35,436 nucleotides of DNA from Opitutia bacterium (GTDB lineage: Bacteria; Verrucomicrobiota; Verrucomicrobiia; Opitutales; Opitutaceae): the NCBI GenBank assembly GCA_003142955.1, contig PLOH01000057.1:56536-91971 (forward strand), given 5' to 3'. Position 1 is the first letter of the stretch, and each line of letters starts with the position of its first letter. Of this stretch, positions 17,127 through 26,550 are shown one piece after another. Position numbers and translations under genes: made by a program. The notes beneath the pieces are model-generated. The model was not told where the DNA came from, searched no databases, and was given only the letters and a program-made list of their open reading frames with translations.

Positions 17127-18065
17127 TCACCCTTCCAGCCCGAAGACCGCCTTCACGTAGTTGTCGACGCTGAAACGCTGCAGATCCTCCGCCTGCTCGC
17201 CGAGGCCCACGAAGTAGATGGGCAGCTTGAGTTCGCGCCAGATGCCCACGATGGCGCCGCCACGGGAGGTGCCGTCCAGCTTTGTGACGACAAGACCCGT
17301 CAGGCCAAAACTCTTGTGAAACACCCGGGCCTGTTCGATCGAATTGGAGCCGAGCGAACCGTCGATCACCAGCCAGGAATGCTGCGGCGCCGCCGGATCG
17401 TGCTTCTGCAGCACGCGGCGGATCTTCGCCAGCTCTTCCATGAGATTGCTCTTGGTGTGCAGACGGCCAGCAGTGTCGATGATCACGTAATCGCGGCCGC
17501 GCGCCTTCGCCGCCTGCCAGGCATCGAAGGCCACCGCAGCAGCGTCGGCCCCCATCTGACTGGCGACGAGTTCAAGGCCCAGCCGTTCGGTCCACGTGCG
17601 CAATTGCTCGATCGCCGCGGCACGGAAGGTGTCGCATGCGGCGACCGTGACTGACCGGCCGTCCTCTTTCAGCATCCAGGCGAGCTTGGCTGCGGTCGTC
17701 GTCTTGCCCGAGCCGTTGACACCGATGAGGCAGATGACTTCCGGATTGGCCGATTCATCACGGCTGCGAGGCGCCCCCTCGAACCGGCCTTCGCTCCCGG
17801 CCAGCACCCGGCGGAGGACCGCGGCGCCGATGGCGGCCGCATCTTGCCCGCGCAATTCCCGGTCCTGCTGATGGGCGCGCTTGATCTCCTCCAGGATCTC
17901 GGTCGTGGTGGCCACCCCGAAGTCAGCCGTGTATAACGCCTCTTCAAGCTCATCGAGCGAAGCGGCGTCGATCTTGCGACCGCCGAAGAGCGCGTGCGTC
18001 TTCTGCGTGATGACCGCAACGGTCTTGGCCAGGCCGTCCTTGAATTTGCGGAAGAGGGATAACAT
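17127..18065 (-). CDS. ftsY: Signal recognition particle receptor FtsY
   Basis: A GTPase that docks SRP-ribosome complexes at the inner membrane for co-translational insertion. The 312-residue protein has a short N-terminal helical (N) domain and the NG GTPase core. G1 is GVNGSGKTTT (115-124), followed by DTFRAAAIEQL (145-155), DTAGRLHTKSNLMEEL (197-212) and G4 TKLDGTSRGG (261-270). There is no long acidic A domain, so membrane contact must use the short N-terminal helix. The loop after G3 reads DGSLGSNS (235-242), where most FtsY and Ffh proteins have D-A-x-T-G-Q-N, an unusual replacement. The ATG at 18065 has no strong Shine-Dalgarno. Confidence 0.96.
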   Translation of the reverse strand: MLSLFRKFKDGLAKTVAVITQKTHALFGGRKIDAASLDELEEALYTADFGVATTTEILEEIKRAHQQDRELRGQDAAAIGAAVLRRVLAGSEGRFEGAPRSRDESANPEVICLIGVNGSGKTTTAAKLAWMLKEDGRSVTVAACDTFRAAAIEQLRTWTERLGLELVASQMGADAAAVAFDAWQAAKARGRDYVIIDTAGRLHTKSNLMEELAKIRRVLQKHDPAAPQHSWLVIDGSLGSNSIEQARVFHKSFGLTGLVVTKLDGTSRGGAIVGIWRELKLPIYFVGLGEQAEDLQRFSVDNYVKAVFGLEG

Positions 18066-18724
18066 GCGGTAGCTGGGATGTGGAAATCAGGAAGTCAGGT
18101 GTGCGGAGGCTCCAATGTGGATCTCAGGACGCTAGGTGACGAGCCTTCCGTTTCGAATTCAAGAGATCAGCCATGAGCCAGCTGGCGCTGGGGAAGACGG
18201 CATCATACCCACCTTTCTATTCCGCGCTAACAGTGACGCTGGCATAGGCTGGCAGTTACTTGAAGCTGAAGGCGACACGGACTCCTCCAAACCTGGTGTC
18301 AATTGTAAGCAGTTCGGCGCTGACGACAACGCTGTTCTCGGAAGCTGTGATCGTCCGCTGGCGGTGCGAATTCAGGCAAAAGACGTCGGGTTTTGCCCCT
18401 GACCATTGGCAGATCCGACAAGCCTCCCGCACCTTCGACATCAGCGGTGCATCCAGGGGCGTTCTGCCTCCTTTGCAAAGATTGACGATAGTGAATCTAT
18501 TGAGTAGGAATGGAATGTTCCAAAGCGGTTCTCATGCCCATTCGTTGAATTGAAGTTGGACCGCGACTGTTCCACCCCCGAACCCATGACCGTATGCCCT
18601 GGCGGCGCCTTCGGGTCGATTGAGATCCGCTCTGCTCTTTCCCTCTTTCAATGAAATCAAGTTTGGTCCAATGATCCCCATGCGCTGACTCCATCGAGCG
18701 CCCATCATACGCAAGATCGCCGAT
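18066..18724. other. Intergenic region with probable gene debris
   Basis: No intact gene is convincing. On the minus strand two open fragments look like the 3' ends of lost genes: one reading GPNLISLKEGKSRADLNRPE and ending FNEWA at 18532, the other ending DTRFGGVRVAFSFK at 18256. Neither has a believable start or full length. The second resembles the last strand of an outer-membrane barrel. Confidence in any identity is low. Confidence 0.3.
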
Positions 18725-19369
18725 ATGAACTCCTCCAGAATCCTGATCGCGTTGCTCGCCGCCTCGGCATTGATCCGGGTGGCCGATGCGCAGCCGTTTG
18801 TCCGGCTCATCGACTCGTACTATCATCTCAACAATGATGGGTATTCCAAAATCAATGGTTTTGGAATTGCCGCTGGCAGCCAATTGGGAGACCAGGGCGC
18901 TCACGAATTGAGCCTGGAATGGGACAGGGCAAAATGGAGCTACCTGGAGCAGCCTTCGCCCGGCATTTACGGCGGAACCTCAGTTTACGGCAGCGGCACC
19001 ATTCAGCCGGTGCTGTTCAATTACCGCTTCCGATTTGGTGACGACAATTCCAGGATTCGTTTCTACCTCGGACCTTCGGTCGGACTCACGCTCACCCACG
19101 GCAATCTGACCTCCAGCAACAGCGCTCCGGTCTATTACAGCGGCAGCTACCAAGCCTGGAGTGTCACCTACAGCGGCACCGTCGGCATCCAACTGAAAAT
19201 CGTGCGGAATGTGTGGCTGGATGCCGGGTACCAATATGTTTGGATCGAAGGAGTGGATGCGTCTTTGCCGTATCATTCTGCTGTCGGCGGGACGGGCAGT
19301 CCTCTCACGCTCAACCTCGGCGACCTCAAGGCGACGGTGCTTCGTCTGAGCCTGCAAATCGCATTCTAG
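18725..19369 (+). CDS. Small outer-membrane beta-barrel protein
   Basis: A 214-residue exported protein with a signal peptide (MNSSRILIALLAASALIRVADA, cleavage before QPF). The mature part opens with FVRLIDSYYHLNNDGYSKIN and is made of alternating strands with Tyr/Gly-rich turns. It closes with LKATVLRLSLQIAF, a typical final barrel strand ending in Phe. This pattern suits an eight-stranded OmpA/OmpW-like barrel of unknown role. There are no cysteines and no peptidoglycan-binding domain. It stands alone between debris and a convergent LolA-like gene. Confidence 0.7.
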   Translation: MNSSRILIALLAASALIRVADAQPFVRLIDSYYHLNNDGYSKINGFGIAAGSQLGDQGAHELSLEWDRAKWSYLEQPSPGIYGGTSVYGSGTIQPVLFNYRFRFGDDNSRIRFYLGPSVGLTLTHGNLTSSNSAPVYYSGSYQAWSVTYSGTVGIQLKIVRNVWLDAGYQYVWIEGVDASLPYHSAVGGTGSPLTLNLGDLKATVLRLSLQIAF

Positions 19370-19423
19370 CTGGGTCTGCCCGCCGCATTTCAACGGCCCA
19401 AGCGCGTGCTACGGTTCCCAGAA

Positions 19424-20290
19424 TCATTTTCCGGCCGGGCCGGGAGGTGACGGCGGATTCGGAGGTTTCACCACTGCCGTCGGGCTGCCCGGATTCACCG
19501 GTGCCGGACTCGAGAAACTCACCAGCGGCAGTTCAAAATCGCTCTCGGGGAACGTCTCATTGAGCGTGATCTTGTCGAAGGACAAAACCAGCTTCTGCTC
19601 CACCGACTGGCCGTGGCTGTCGAGGCTTTTCGTCGTCTGGATGACCCTGCGCGGAAAACGCACGCCTCCAGCGAAGATTTCGCCCTCCTCCCTGATACTC
19701 ATGCCTTGTTCAGTCTCGGTCAGAAGGAGCCTGCCACTCTCAGGATCAAAATAGTGATAGTACACGATCCCTGGATCATGGGTAAAGACCAGCTTGACGG
19801 CGGGATGTCCTTCGACCTGCGCGGAATCGAGGACCGCCACGGAGCCCCCGCGTTGTTCGATGCCCTTGTAGAAATTCAGATTCTCCCACGTATTCGCCTG
19901 CAGCTGTTTGATCTGGTCCGGCCGAAGCACTCTGAGCTGCCCGGGATCGGATCCCTCCCGACCTTCTTCCCAGCCGGATGCTCCGTCGAGCGCTGTCGTT
20001 TCGATCGACTCGGCTCCCGTGATGACGATCCGCTGCTGGTACGGTTTCTGAAAGATGATTTCGACGGCCAATTTCTCCGGCTTGGTGCCAGCCGGGTTGG
20101 CGTTGCCGGGCTCCAAGACTCCGCGGAAATGCACCGAGTTCACTGCGTCCAGCGCCGCATCGCCGCCGAGATAGGCCCGCGCCCGGGCGATCATCTCATT
20201 GGCGGTCTGGGCGGGCACAGGCTGGGCACCCCGCAGCACGGCGACGCCCAGCAGGAGGATACCGGTTAGTGTCGCCGAGTACTTCATCAT
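19424..20290 (-). CDS. LolA-like periplasmic/outer-membrane lipoprotein-sorting family protein
   Basis: A 288-residue exported protein with a signal peptide (cleavage near VLRGA-QP). The text ARAYLGGDAALDAVNSVHFRG and later strands (IFQKPYQQRIVITGAESIE, YYHYFDPESGRLLLTETEQG, NETFPESDFELP) fit the half-barrel LolA/LolB-like fold that binds lipid acyl chains. The C-terminus is a low-complexity Pro tail (PPNPPSPPGPAGK). The start is one of two adjacent ATGs (MMKYS). It is downstream of guaA on the same strand with about 60 bases between. The true function and ligand are not known. Confidence 0.6.
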   Translation of the reverse strand: MMKYSATLTGILLLGVAVLRGAQPVPAQTANEMIARARAYLGGDAALDAVNSVHFRGVLEPGNANPAGTKPEKLAVEIIFQKPYQQRIVITGAESIETTALDGASGWEEGREGSDPGQLRVLRPDQIKQLQANTWENLNFYKGIEQRGGSVAVLDSAQVEGHPAVKLVFTHDPGIVYYHYFDPESGRLLLTETEQGMSIREEGEIFAGGVRFPRRVIQTTKSLDSHGQSVEQKLVLSFDKITLNETFPESDFELPLVSFSSPAPVNPGSPTAVVKPPNPPSPPGPAGK

Positions 20291-20349
20291 GGCAGCGTTG
20301 GTCAGAAAGTGAGCCTAGCCGGCGAAACCAAGATCCGCAACGGAAAGCT

Positions 20350-21888
20350 CTATTCCCATTCGATGGTGGCAGGCGGTTTGGAGCTGATGTCCAGCACGAC
20401 GCGGCTGACCCCGCGCACCTCGTTCGTGATGCGGCTGGAGATGCGCTGCAGCAGTTCATAGGGCAGGCGCGTCCAATCCGCCGTCATCGCATCCAGGCTT
20501 TCGACGACCCGGACTCCGATCACCCAGGCGTAATTGCGTTCGTCGCCGACGACCCCGACAGACTTCACCGGCAAGAACACGCAAAAAGACTGCCAGACCT
20601 TCCAGTACCAGCCCGATTGAATCATCTCCTCCTGCAGGATGGCATCCGCGCGGCGCAGGATTTCCAGCCGGTCGGGCGTGATCGCCCCGACCACGCGCAC
20701 GCCCAGGCCCGGCCCCGGGAACGGCTGCCGCCAGACCACCTCGCGGGGCAGCCCAAGCTGGGCTCCCACGGCGCGCACCTCATCCTTGAACAGCTCGCGC
20801 AGCGGCTCGATCAGGCGGAGGCGCATCCGGGCCGGCAAACCGCCGACGTTGTGGTGACTCTTGATCAACGCGGCGGGGTTGTTGCCGATGGCGACGCTCT
20901 CGATGACATCCGGGTAGAGCGTGCCCTGGGCCAGAAAATCCGCGTGGCCGATCGACTTCAACGATCGTTCGAACACCTCGATAAACGTCCGGCCGATGAT
21001 CTTGCGCTTCCGCTCGGGATCCGTGACCCCTTTCAGCCGGCGGAGGAACAGGCTGGCGGCGTCCGCCACGCGGAGATCAATGTGGAAATGTTTGTTGTAG
21101 AGATCGACCACGGCCGCGCGCTCGCCCTGGCGCAACAATCCGTTGTCCACAAACACGCAGGTGAGCTGGCGGCCGATCGCCTGGTGGATGAGGGCGGCGG
21201 CCACGGATGAATCCACCCCGCCGCTGAGACCGAGAATGACCCGGCCCGAACCCACCGTCGCGCGAATCTCCGCCACCGCCTGCGCCACAAAGTTCTTCAT
21301 CGACCAGTCCTGGCGGGCCCCGCAGACGCCGACGATGAAGTTGCGAATCACGTCGACTCCCCGTTCGGTGTGAAATACCTCGGGGTGAAACTGGAGGCCG
21401 TAGAAATTGCGCTTCCGATCCTCGATCGCCGCAAACGGAGAATTCTCCGTGACCCCGATCGACTGGAATCCGGGCGGCAGTTTGATGACGCGGTCACCGT
21501 GGGAATTCCAGACGCGGAGCTTTCGAGGGAGACCGGCGAAGAGCCGGCCGGGACGTTTGATCGTCAGCGTGCCGTGGCCGTACTCACGGTGATCGCTCTT
21601 GGCCGTCGTGCCACCGAGCAGATGACCGAACAGCTGGATGCCGTAGCAGATGCCGAGAACCGGCACGCCCAGCGTAAAAATGCCGCGATCAGGGAGTGGA
21701 GCGTCCGCCGCGAACACGCTGCTCGGACCGCCGGACAGGATGATGCCGATCACGCCGTCCTGCCGGAACTGCGCCGCCGGAGTCGTGAAGTGATAGATCT
21801 TCGAATAAACCTGGCCCTCCCGGATCCGGCGCGCGATCACCTGGGTGTATTGGGAGCCAAAATCAATGACGGCGATTGTCTGTGCCAT
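20350..21888 (-). CDS. guaA: GMP synthase (glutamine-hydrolysing)
   Basis: Converts XMP, glutamine and ATP to GMP in purine synthesis. The 512-residue protein is complete. The N-terminal class I glutamine amidotransferase has nucleophile Cys81 in [10 protein letters not shown] and the His168/Glu170 pair in QFHPE. The ATP pyrophosphatase P-loop is SGGVDSS (222-228), and the C-terminal dimerisation domain ends [11 protein letters not shown] as in most GuaA proteins. It is transcribed away from the ribosomal operon. guaB is not in the window. A possible promoter lies at 21920-21948. Confidence 0.97.
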   Translation of the reverse strand: MAQTIAVIDFGSQYTQVIARRIREGQVYSKIYHFTTPAAQFRQDGVIGIILSGGPSSVFAADAPLPDRGIFTLGVPVLGICYGIQLFGHLLGGTTAKSDHREYGHGTLTIKRPGRLFAGLPRKLRVWNSHGDRVIKLPPGFQSIGVTENSPFAAIEDRKRNFYGLQFHPEVFHTERGVDVIRNFIVGVCGARQDWSMKNFVAQAVAEIRATVGSGRVILGLSGGVDSSVAAALIHQAIGRQLTCVFVDNGLLRQGERAAVVDLYNKHFHIDLRVADAASLFLRRLKGVTDPERKRKIIGRTFIEVFERSLKSIGHADFLAQGTLYPDVIESVAIGNNPAALIKSHHNVGGLPARMRLRLIEPLRELFKDEVRAVGAQLGLPREVVWRQPFPGPGLGVRVVGAITPDRLEILRRADAILQEEMIQSGWYWKVWQSFCVFLPVKSVGVVGDERNYAWVIGVRVVESLDAMTADWTRLPYELLQRISSRITNEVRGVSRVVLDISSKPPATIEWE

Positions 21889-21919
21889 GGGAAGTTATGG
21901 AGGGAACGTTGGCAGCGAG

Positions 21920-21948
21920 ACAATACCGAATAAAATGGCAATAGGGAA
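21920..21948 (-). promoter_or_regulatory. Possible sigma-70-type promoter of guaA
   Basis: On the minus strand TTCCCT (21948-21943) and TATTGT (21925-21920) are spaced by 17 bases. The -10 is fair and the -35 weak. It would give a leader of about 25 bases. Confidence 0.25.
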
Positions 21949-21988
21949 ACCCGCCCAGCCCCGACTAAAATTTCCGCCCAAAAAAACC

Positions 21989-22017
21989 TTGTCATTTTCA
22001 GCTCTCCCCGCGATGCT
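21989..22017 (+). promoter_or_regulatory. Possible promoter upstream of the tandem hairpins
   Basis: TTGTCA (21989-21994) is followed after 17 bases by GATGCT (22012-22017). The -35 is good and the -10 poor. Transcription from here would run straight into the hairpins at 22037. Confidence 0.25.
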
Positions 22018-22036
22018 GTTAATCCCTCCCGCCAAA

Positions 22037-22069
22037 AAACCACTGGTTGAGCCTAGCTCCTGGTGGTTT
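22037..22069 (+). ncRNA. Stem-loop of an RNA leader or small RNA
   Basis: A long hairpin forms from AAACCAC (22037-22043) with GTGGTTT (22063-22069) and an inner stem GAGC-CTA-GCTC (22049-22059), with a small internal loop. It abuts the terminator hairpin with no spacer. Together they look like a short structured transcript of about 80 bases, or the attenuation leader of the ribosomal operon. Confidence 0.45.
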
Positions 22070-22102
22070 GCGCCCGGCCTTCACCGGCCGGGCGCTTTTT
22101 TT
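22070..22102 (+). terminator. Strong intrinsic terminator upstream of rpsL
   Basis: GCGCCCGGCC (22070-22079) pairs perfectly with GGCCGGGCGC (22086-22095) around a six-base loop, followed by seven T (22096-22102). It works on the plus strand only. No plus-strand protein gene ends here, as guaA runs the other way, so it must end a leader or small RNA. Confidence 0.88.
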
Positions 22103-22287
22103 GCCCGCTCGAATCGGTCGTGAAACTTTGGCCTTGCGTTGCGACGGGCAGACATGTTTTTCTGACCATCCTTTTTCTCTCTCAACGCCCGCGCGTTTTC
22201 GGCTCCGGCTGAAGAACGCTTTTCGGACCGCGAGTCTGGGAACCGAATCCCAAATTTCGCGTACCGTCTTTTTTTTCGCAAAAACGC

Positions 22288-22315
22288 TTGCTGAAGGTGA
22301 CCCCTCTGGTAGCGT
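22288..22315 (+). promoter_or_regulatory. Possible promoter just before rpsL
   Basis: TTGCTG (22288-22293) and TAGCGT (22310-22315) are spaced by 16 bases. Both match the sigma-70 consensus only in part. It would give a leader of about 40 bases and would bypass the terminator at 22102. Confidence 0.25.
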
Positions 22316-22359
22316 TCGCGACTTTTCCCTCCAAATCTCCGCCAATTTCAAGTCTCTAT

Positions 22360-22746
<387 letters not shown>

Positions 22747-22770
22747 CTTTTACGAGGAGAGCACCGAATC

Positions 22771-23244
22771 ATGTCACGCCGTCACAGAGCAGTAAAGCGG
22801 AAGACCATTCCGGATATCCGTTACAGCAGCCCGCTGGTCGCGCACCTGATCAACGTCATCATGGAGCGAGGCAAGAAAAGCCTGGCCCAGCGCATTGTCT
22901 ACGGCGCATTTGAGCGAGTAAGCGAGAAGCTCGGAAAAGGGGATCCCGTGGATCTGATGATTGGTGCGCTGGAGAACGCCCGGCCGCGTCTCGAGGTCAA
23001 GAGCCGCCGCGTGGGCGGCGCGACCTACCAGGTGCCGGTGGAGATTTCCTATGAACGCCAGGAGAGCCTCGCTCTACGCTGGATCGTGGCGGCAGCCGGC
23101 GGCCGCAAGGGCATGCCGATGCCGGAAGCGCTCGCCGCCGAGATTGTCGATGCCTATAATAACACCGGGAGTGTCGTGAAGAAAAAGGAAGACACCCACA
23201 AGATGGCCCAGGCCAATCGCGCCTTCGCCCATCTTCGCTGGTAG
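22771..23244 (+). CDS. rpsG: 30S ribosomal protein S7
   Basis: An assembly protein of the 30S head that binds 16S rRNA, 157 residues as usual. It is recognised by [37 protein letters not shown] and the C-terminal [18 protein letters not shown]. It follows rpsL by 24 bases. The leader has a clear Shine-Dalgarno (GAGGAGA, about 10 bases before ATG). In Escherichia coli S7 represses the str operon by binding between rpsL and rpsG; the gap here is too short to hold that structure. Confidence 0.98.
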   Translation: MSRRHRAVKRKTIPDIRYSSPLVAHLINVIMERGKKSLAQRIVYGAFERVSEKLGKGDPVDLMIGALENARPRLEVKSRRVGGATYQVPVEISYERQESLALRWIVAAAGGRKGMPMPEALAAEIVDAYNNTGSVVKKKEDTHKMAQANRAFAHLRW

Positions 23245-23259
23245 CCAGCCTCCGCGCGC

Positions 23260-25443
23260 ATGTCCGTTTCTCTTCAAATCGTTACCGACAAGGCCAATCT
23301 GTCGCCGGCCAATGCTCCACAGCGCCCTGCGCCGATGGAGTGGACCCGCAACATCGGCATTGCCGCGCACATCGACGCGGGGAAAACGACCACGACCGAG
23401 CGCATTCTCTATTACTCCGGGGCCGTCCACAAAATGGGCGAGGTCCACGAAGGCACCACCGTCACCGACTGGATGGAACAGGAGCGCGAGCGTGGCATCA
23501 CCATCACCGCGGCAGCCATTTCATGCGCGTGGATTCCTTCCATCGGTCCATTCACACCGATCAAGCACCGCATCAACATCATCGACACGCCAGGACATGT
23601 CGACTTCACTGCTGAAGTCGAGCGTTCGCTCCGGGTGCTCGACGGCGCGGTTGCTGTATTCTGTGCGGTCGGTCGGGTACAACCGCAATCCGAGACCGTC
23701 TGGCGCCAGGCCAATAAATACCGCGTTCCGCGCCTCGCGTTCATCAACAAGATGGACCGCGTTGGGGCGAATTTTCACGCCTGCGTCGATGAGATGCGCA
23801 AAAAGCTGGGCGCCAATGCGGTTCCGCTGTTTCTACCGATTGGCGCGGAGGAGAATTTCTCGGGCATGGTGGACTTGGTGCAGATGAAGGCCTATTTCTT
23901 CGAGGAAGATCCGGCGGATCCTCTCGGGCTCAACCCGAAGATTGGGGAAATCCCTGCAGGAATGCTGGCAGATGCGAAGAAATACCGCGAAAAACTGATC
24001 GAGGCCGTGGCGGATTGCGATGACGCGATCGCCCACAAATACCTCGAAGGCGCCGAAATCGGAGTCAATGAGCTGATGGTCGGCATCCGCAAGGCGACGG
24101 TCTCGCTCAAGTTTGCGGGCGTCATTCCCGGTTCCGCCTTCAAAAAGAAGGGCGTCCAGCGTCTGCTCGACTGCATCGTCAATTATCTGCCCAACCCCCT
24201 CGACCTTCCCCCATCCAAGGGGCAGACGAGTGAAGGAGCGGAAGCCCACACCTTGGCCGATGATCGTAAAAAAACGGTGGCCTTGGCGTTCAAGCTGTGG
24301 AGCGATCCTTTTGTCGGCCGGATCGTGTTTGCCCGCGTCTACCAGGGCAAACTGAGCCGCGGCCAGTCCATCTACAATCCCCGGACCCGCCGCAATGAAC
24401 GCATTTCGCGCCTATTGTTGATGCGCGCAATGGACAAGGAAGAGATCGACGTCGCCTATGCCGGTGATATTTGCGCCGTCGTCGGCGTGAAAGATGCCAT
24501 CACCGGAGACACCCTTTGCGACGACGACGCGGACATCCGCTTGGAGCCCCCGACGTTCCCTGAAACGGTCATCTCGATGTCCATTGAGCCGAAGTCAAAG
24601 GCCGACCAGGAGAAGATGGGCGCTGCACTTCAACGTCTGTCCGCTGAGGATCCGACCTTCCGCACCTTCACCGACACCGATACGGGCCAAGTGATCATTG
24701 CAGGAATGGGCGAACTTCACCTTGAGATCATTCGCGATCGCATGTTTCGCGAATTCAAGGTCGAGGCCGACGCTGGCAAGCCGCAGATCGCCTATCGGGA
24801 AAGTATCACCAGTCACGCTGAGGGCGAGGGCAAATTCATCCGCCAGTCGGGCGGCCGCGGCCAGTACGGTCACGCTGTGATCAAGCTCGAACCGAACGTG
24901 AAGGGCAAAGGCAGCGAGGTGATCAACGAGATCGTGGGTGGCGTGGTTCCGAAGGAATACATCAAGCCCATCACCGAAGGGATCCTCGAAGCCGCCAACA
25001 ATGGCGTCGTCGCCGGTTTTCCCGTCATCGATTTCAAAGCCACGATCATCGATGGTTCCTTCCACGAGGTTGACTCGTCGGAACTCGCCTTCCGGATGGC
25101 CGGGATCTTTGCCTTCAAGCATGCCATGGCGAAAGCCCGGCCGATTCTTTTGGAGCCGATCATGAAGGTGGAGGTGACGGTTCCGGAGGAATATCAAGGA
25201 GACATCATGGGCGACATCAACCGTCGCCGCGGCCATATCCAGGGTATTGAACAGCGCGAGGCCGCCTGCATCATCACCGCCTTGGTTCCGCTGGAGACGA
25301 TGTTTGGCTACGCCACTGACATCCGTTCGCTTTCCAAGGGCCGCGCCTCGTATTCGATGGAGCCATCGCATTTTGACCAGGTTCCGGCGCAACTGCTCAC
25401 CAAGATCGTCGAAACCTCCACCCGGGCTCCCGCCCGCACCTAA
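23260..25443 (+). CDS. fusA: Elongation factor G
   Basis: The translocase GTPase of translation, 727 residues. G1 is AHIDAGKT (36-43), G2 RGITI, G3 DTPGHVD (109-115), G4 NKMD (163-166). Domains II-V are complete, ending in the usual [11 protein letters not shown] region. The ATG at 23260 gives about 25 residues (Pro/Ala/Asn-rich) before [12 protein letters not shown]; Met26 is an alternative start, but neither has a Shine-Dalgarno. The segment [16 protein letters not shown] has Arg139 where almost all EF-G have Gly (VGGVQPQ). tuf does not follow; rpsJ does, 20 bases on. Confidence 0.97.
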   Translation: MSVSLQIVTDKANLSPANAPQRPAPMEWTRNIGIAAHIDAGKTTTTERILYYSGAVHKMGEVHEGTTVTDWMEQERERGITITAAAISCAWIPSIGPFTPIKHRINIIDTPGHVDFTAEVERSLRVLDGAVAVFCAVGRVQPQSETVWRQANKYRVPRLAFINKMDRVGANFHACVDEMRKKLGANAVPLFLPIGAEENFSGMVDLVQMKAYFFEEDPADPLGLNPKIGEIPAGMLADAKKYREKLIEAVADCDDAIAHKYLEGAEIGVNELMVGIRKATVSLKFAGVIPGSAFKKKGVQRLLDCIVNYLPNPLDLPPSKGQTSEGAEAHTLADDRKKTVALAFKLWSDPFVGRIVFARVYQGKLSRGQSIYNPRTRRNERISRLLLMRAMDKEEIDVAYAGDICAVVGVKDAITGDTLCDDDADIRLEPPTFPETVISMSIEPKSKADQEKMGAALQRLSAEDPTFRTFTDTDTGQVIIAGMGELHLEIIRDRMFREFKVEADAGKPQIAYRESITSHAEGEGKFIRQSGGRGQYGHAVIKLEPNVKGKGSEVINEIVGGVVPKEYIKPITEGILEAANNGVVAGFPVIDFKATIIDGSFHEVDSSELAFRMAGIFAFKHAMAKARPILLEPIMKVEVTVPEEYQGDIMGDINRRRGHIQGIEQREAACIITALVPLETMFGYATDIRSLSKGRASYSMEPSHFDQVPAQLLTKIVETSTRAPART

Positions 25444-25463
25444 ACCCCGATTTTTTGCACCGT

Positions 25464-25772
25464 ATGAAAGGCCAGCGAATTCGCATCAAGCTCCAAGGTT
25501 TTGACTATCGCGTCATTGACCAGTCGGCTTCGGAAATCGTCGAAACGGCGAAGCGCTCCGGCGCCCGTGTTTCCGGACCCATCCCGCTGCCGACGAACAT
25601 TGAAAAGCTCTCCGTCAACCGCTCTCCCCACGTGGATAAGAAATCCATGGAGCAGTTCGAGACGCGCACGCATAAACGACTCATCGATATCATCGAGCCG
25701 ACCGCCCAAACGGTTGATGAGCTCAAGAAACTGAACCTGCCATCTGGCGTCGACATTACGATCAACGTTTAA
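25464..25772 (+). CDS. rpsJ: 30S ribosomal protein S10
   Basis: A 30S head protein and NusB partner in antitermination, 102 residues, the standard length. [34 protein letters not shown] and the final [11 protein letters not shown] are diagnostic. The ATG at 25464 replaces a TTG three codons upstream that gives an unlikely extension. It follows fusA after 20 bases without a Shine-Dalgarno, linking the str and S10 gene groups. Confidence 0.98.
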   Translation: MKGQRIRIKLQGFDYRVIDQSASEIVETAKRSGARVSGPIPLPTNIEKLSVNRSPHVDKKSMEQFETRTHKRLIDIIEPTAQTVDELKKLNLPSGVDITINV

Positions 25773-25796
25773 CGTATCCATTTTTCTGACAGACAG

Positions 25797-25835
25797 TTAG
25801 CAGCAAGCCCGCGGGCTTACCGCCGGCAATGCTAA
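25797..25835 (+). promoter_or_regulatory. Nested inverted repeat between rpsJ and rplC
   Basis: TTAGCA (25797-25802) pairs with TGCTAA (25830-25835). Inside is the perfect 14-base palindrome AAGCCCGCGGGCTT (25805-25818) and GCCGGC. It could be a leader RNA structure for rplC or a dispersed repeat. No T-run follows, so it is not a terminator. Confidence 0.45.
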
Positions 25836-25878
25836 TGTAGGTCTCACGAAACGGAACCCTCCACCTACCGCTTAGCCC

Positions 25879-26529
25879 ATGATCGCTACCCTTTTAGGCA
25901 AGAAGATCGGGATGACGCAGATCTACGACGCGCAAAACGTCCTGATCCCCGTCACCGTGGTCGAAGCCGGTCCCTGCCCCGTTGTGCAGGTCAAGACCGT
26001 AGAAAGCGACGGCTACTATGCCGTGCAGCTTGGTTTCTCTAAGAAGAAGCTGAAAAACGCCAGCAAGGCCGAGCTCAATCACGCCAAGAAAGCCGGTTTG
26101 GCCGACGCTCCCCGGAGGCTGGGCGAAGTTCGCCTCACCGAGGCTCCCTCCGTCAAGCCGGGTGACGTCGTGACGGTCACGGCCTTCCATGAAGGCCAGT
26201 TCGTCGATGTCATCGGCGTCTCGAAGGGCAAGAGCTTCCAGGGCGTCGTCAAGAAACACCATGTGCAAGGCGGTCCCGCCGCCCATGGTTCGATGTTCCA
26301 CCGCCGCATTGGTTCGATCGGTATGCGCCAGACACCCGGGCGCTCGTGGAAGAACCAGTCGATGCCGGGTCACCTGGGCACCGATCACTGCACCATGCAG
26401 AATCTGCGCGTGGTAAAGGTGCTGCCGGAGAAGAATCTGCTCCTCGTGAAAGGCGCGATTCCCGGGGCCAACGGCGACGATGTCATCGTCCGCTCCGCCA
26501 TCAAGGGCCAGCCCAAGGCCGCGAAATAA
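25879..26529 (+). CDS. rplC: 50S ribosomal protein L3
   Basis: An early-assembly protein that reaches toward the peptidyl-transferase centre, 216 residues. The start MIATLLGKKIGMTQIY, GVSKGKSFQGVVKKHH and GSIGMRQTPGRSWKNQSMPGH (split by the loop) mark L3. The 106-base gap before it holds a nested inverted repeat. No Shine-Dalgarno; the leader is C/T-rich. Confidence 0.98.
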   Translation: MIATLLGKKIGMTQIYDAQNVLIPVTVVEAGPCPVVQVKTVESDGYYAVQLGFSKKKLKNASKAELNHAKKAGLADAPRRLGEVRLTEAPSVKPGDVVTVTAFHEGQFVDVIGVSKGKSFQGVVKKHHVQGGPAAHGSMFHRRIGSIGMRQTPGRSWKNQSMPGHLGTDHCTMQNLRVVKVLPEKNLLLVKGAIPGANGDDVIVRSAIKGQPKAAK

Positions 26530-26550
26530 CGAACCGGAGATTCCGCAGCC

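Larger units (their letters stand above)
21889..22359. other. Divergent regulatory region between guaA and the ribosomal operon
   Basis: No protein gene is seen. It holds a possible guaA promoter, a possible plus-strand promoter near 21989, the tandem hairpins 22037-22102 with a strong terminator, and a roughly 250-base leader before rpsL. T-runs at 22162-22166 and 22269-22276 have no hairpin before them. Confidence 0.6.

Noticed and set aside
22234..22252. GGGAACCGAATCCC-like text resembling a tRNA T-arm
   Set aside because: The loop sequence and order do not match TTCRANTC on either strand, and no acceptor, D or anticodon arms are found around it.
22269..22276. Run of eight T suggesting a second terminator before rpsL
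   Set aside because: No stable hairpin precedes it, and it lies only about 85 bases before rpsL.
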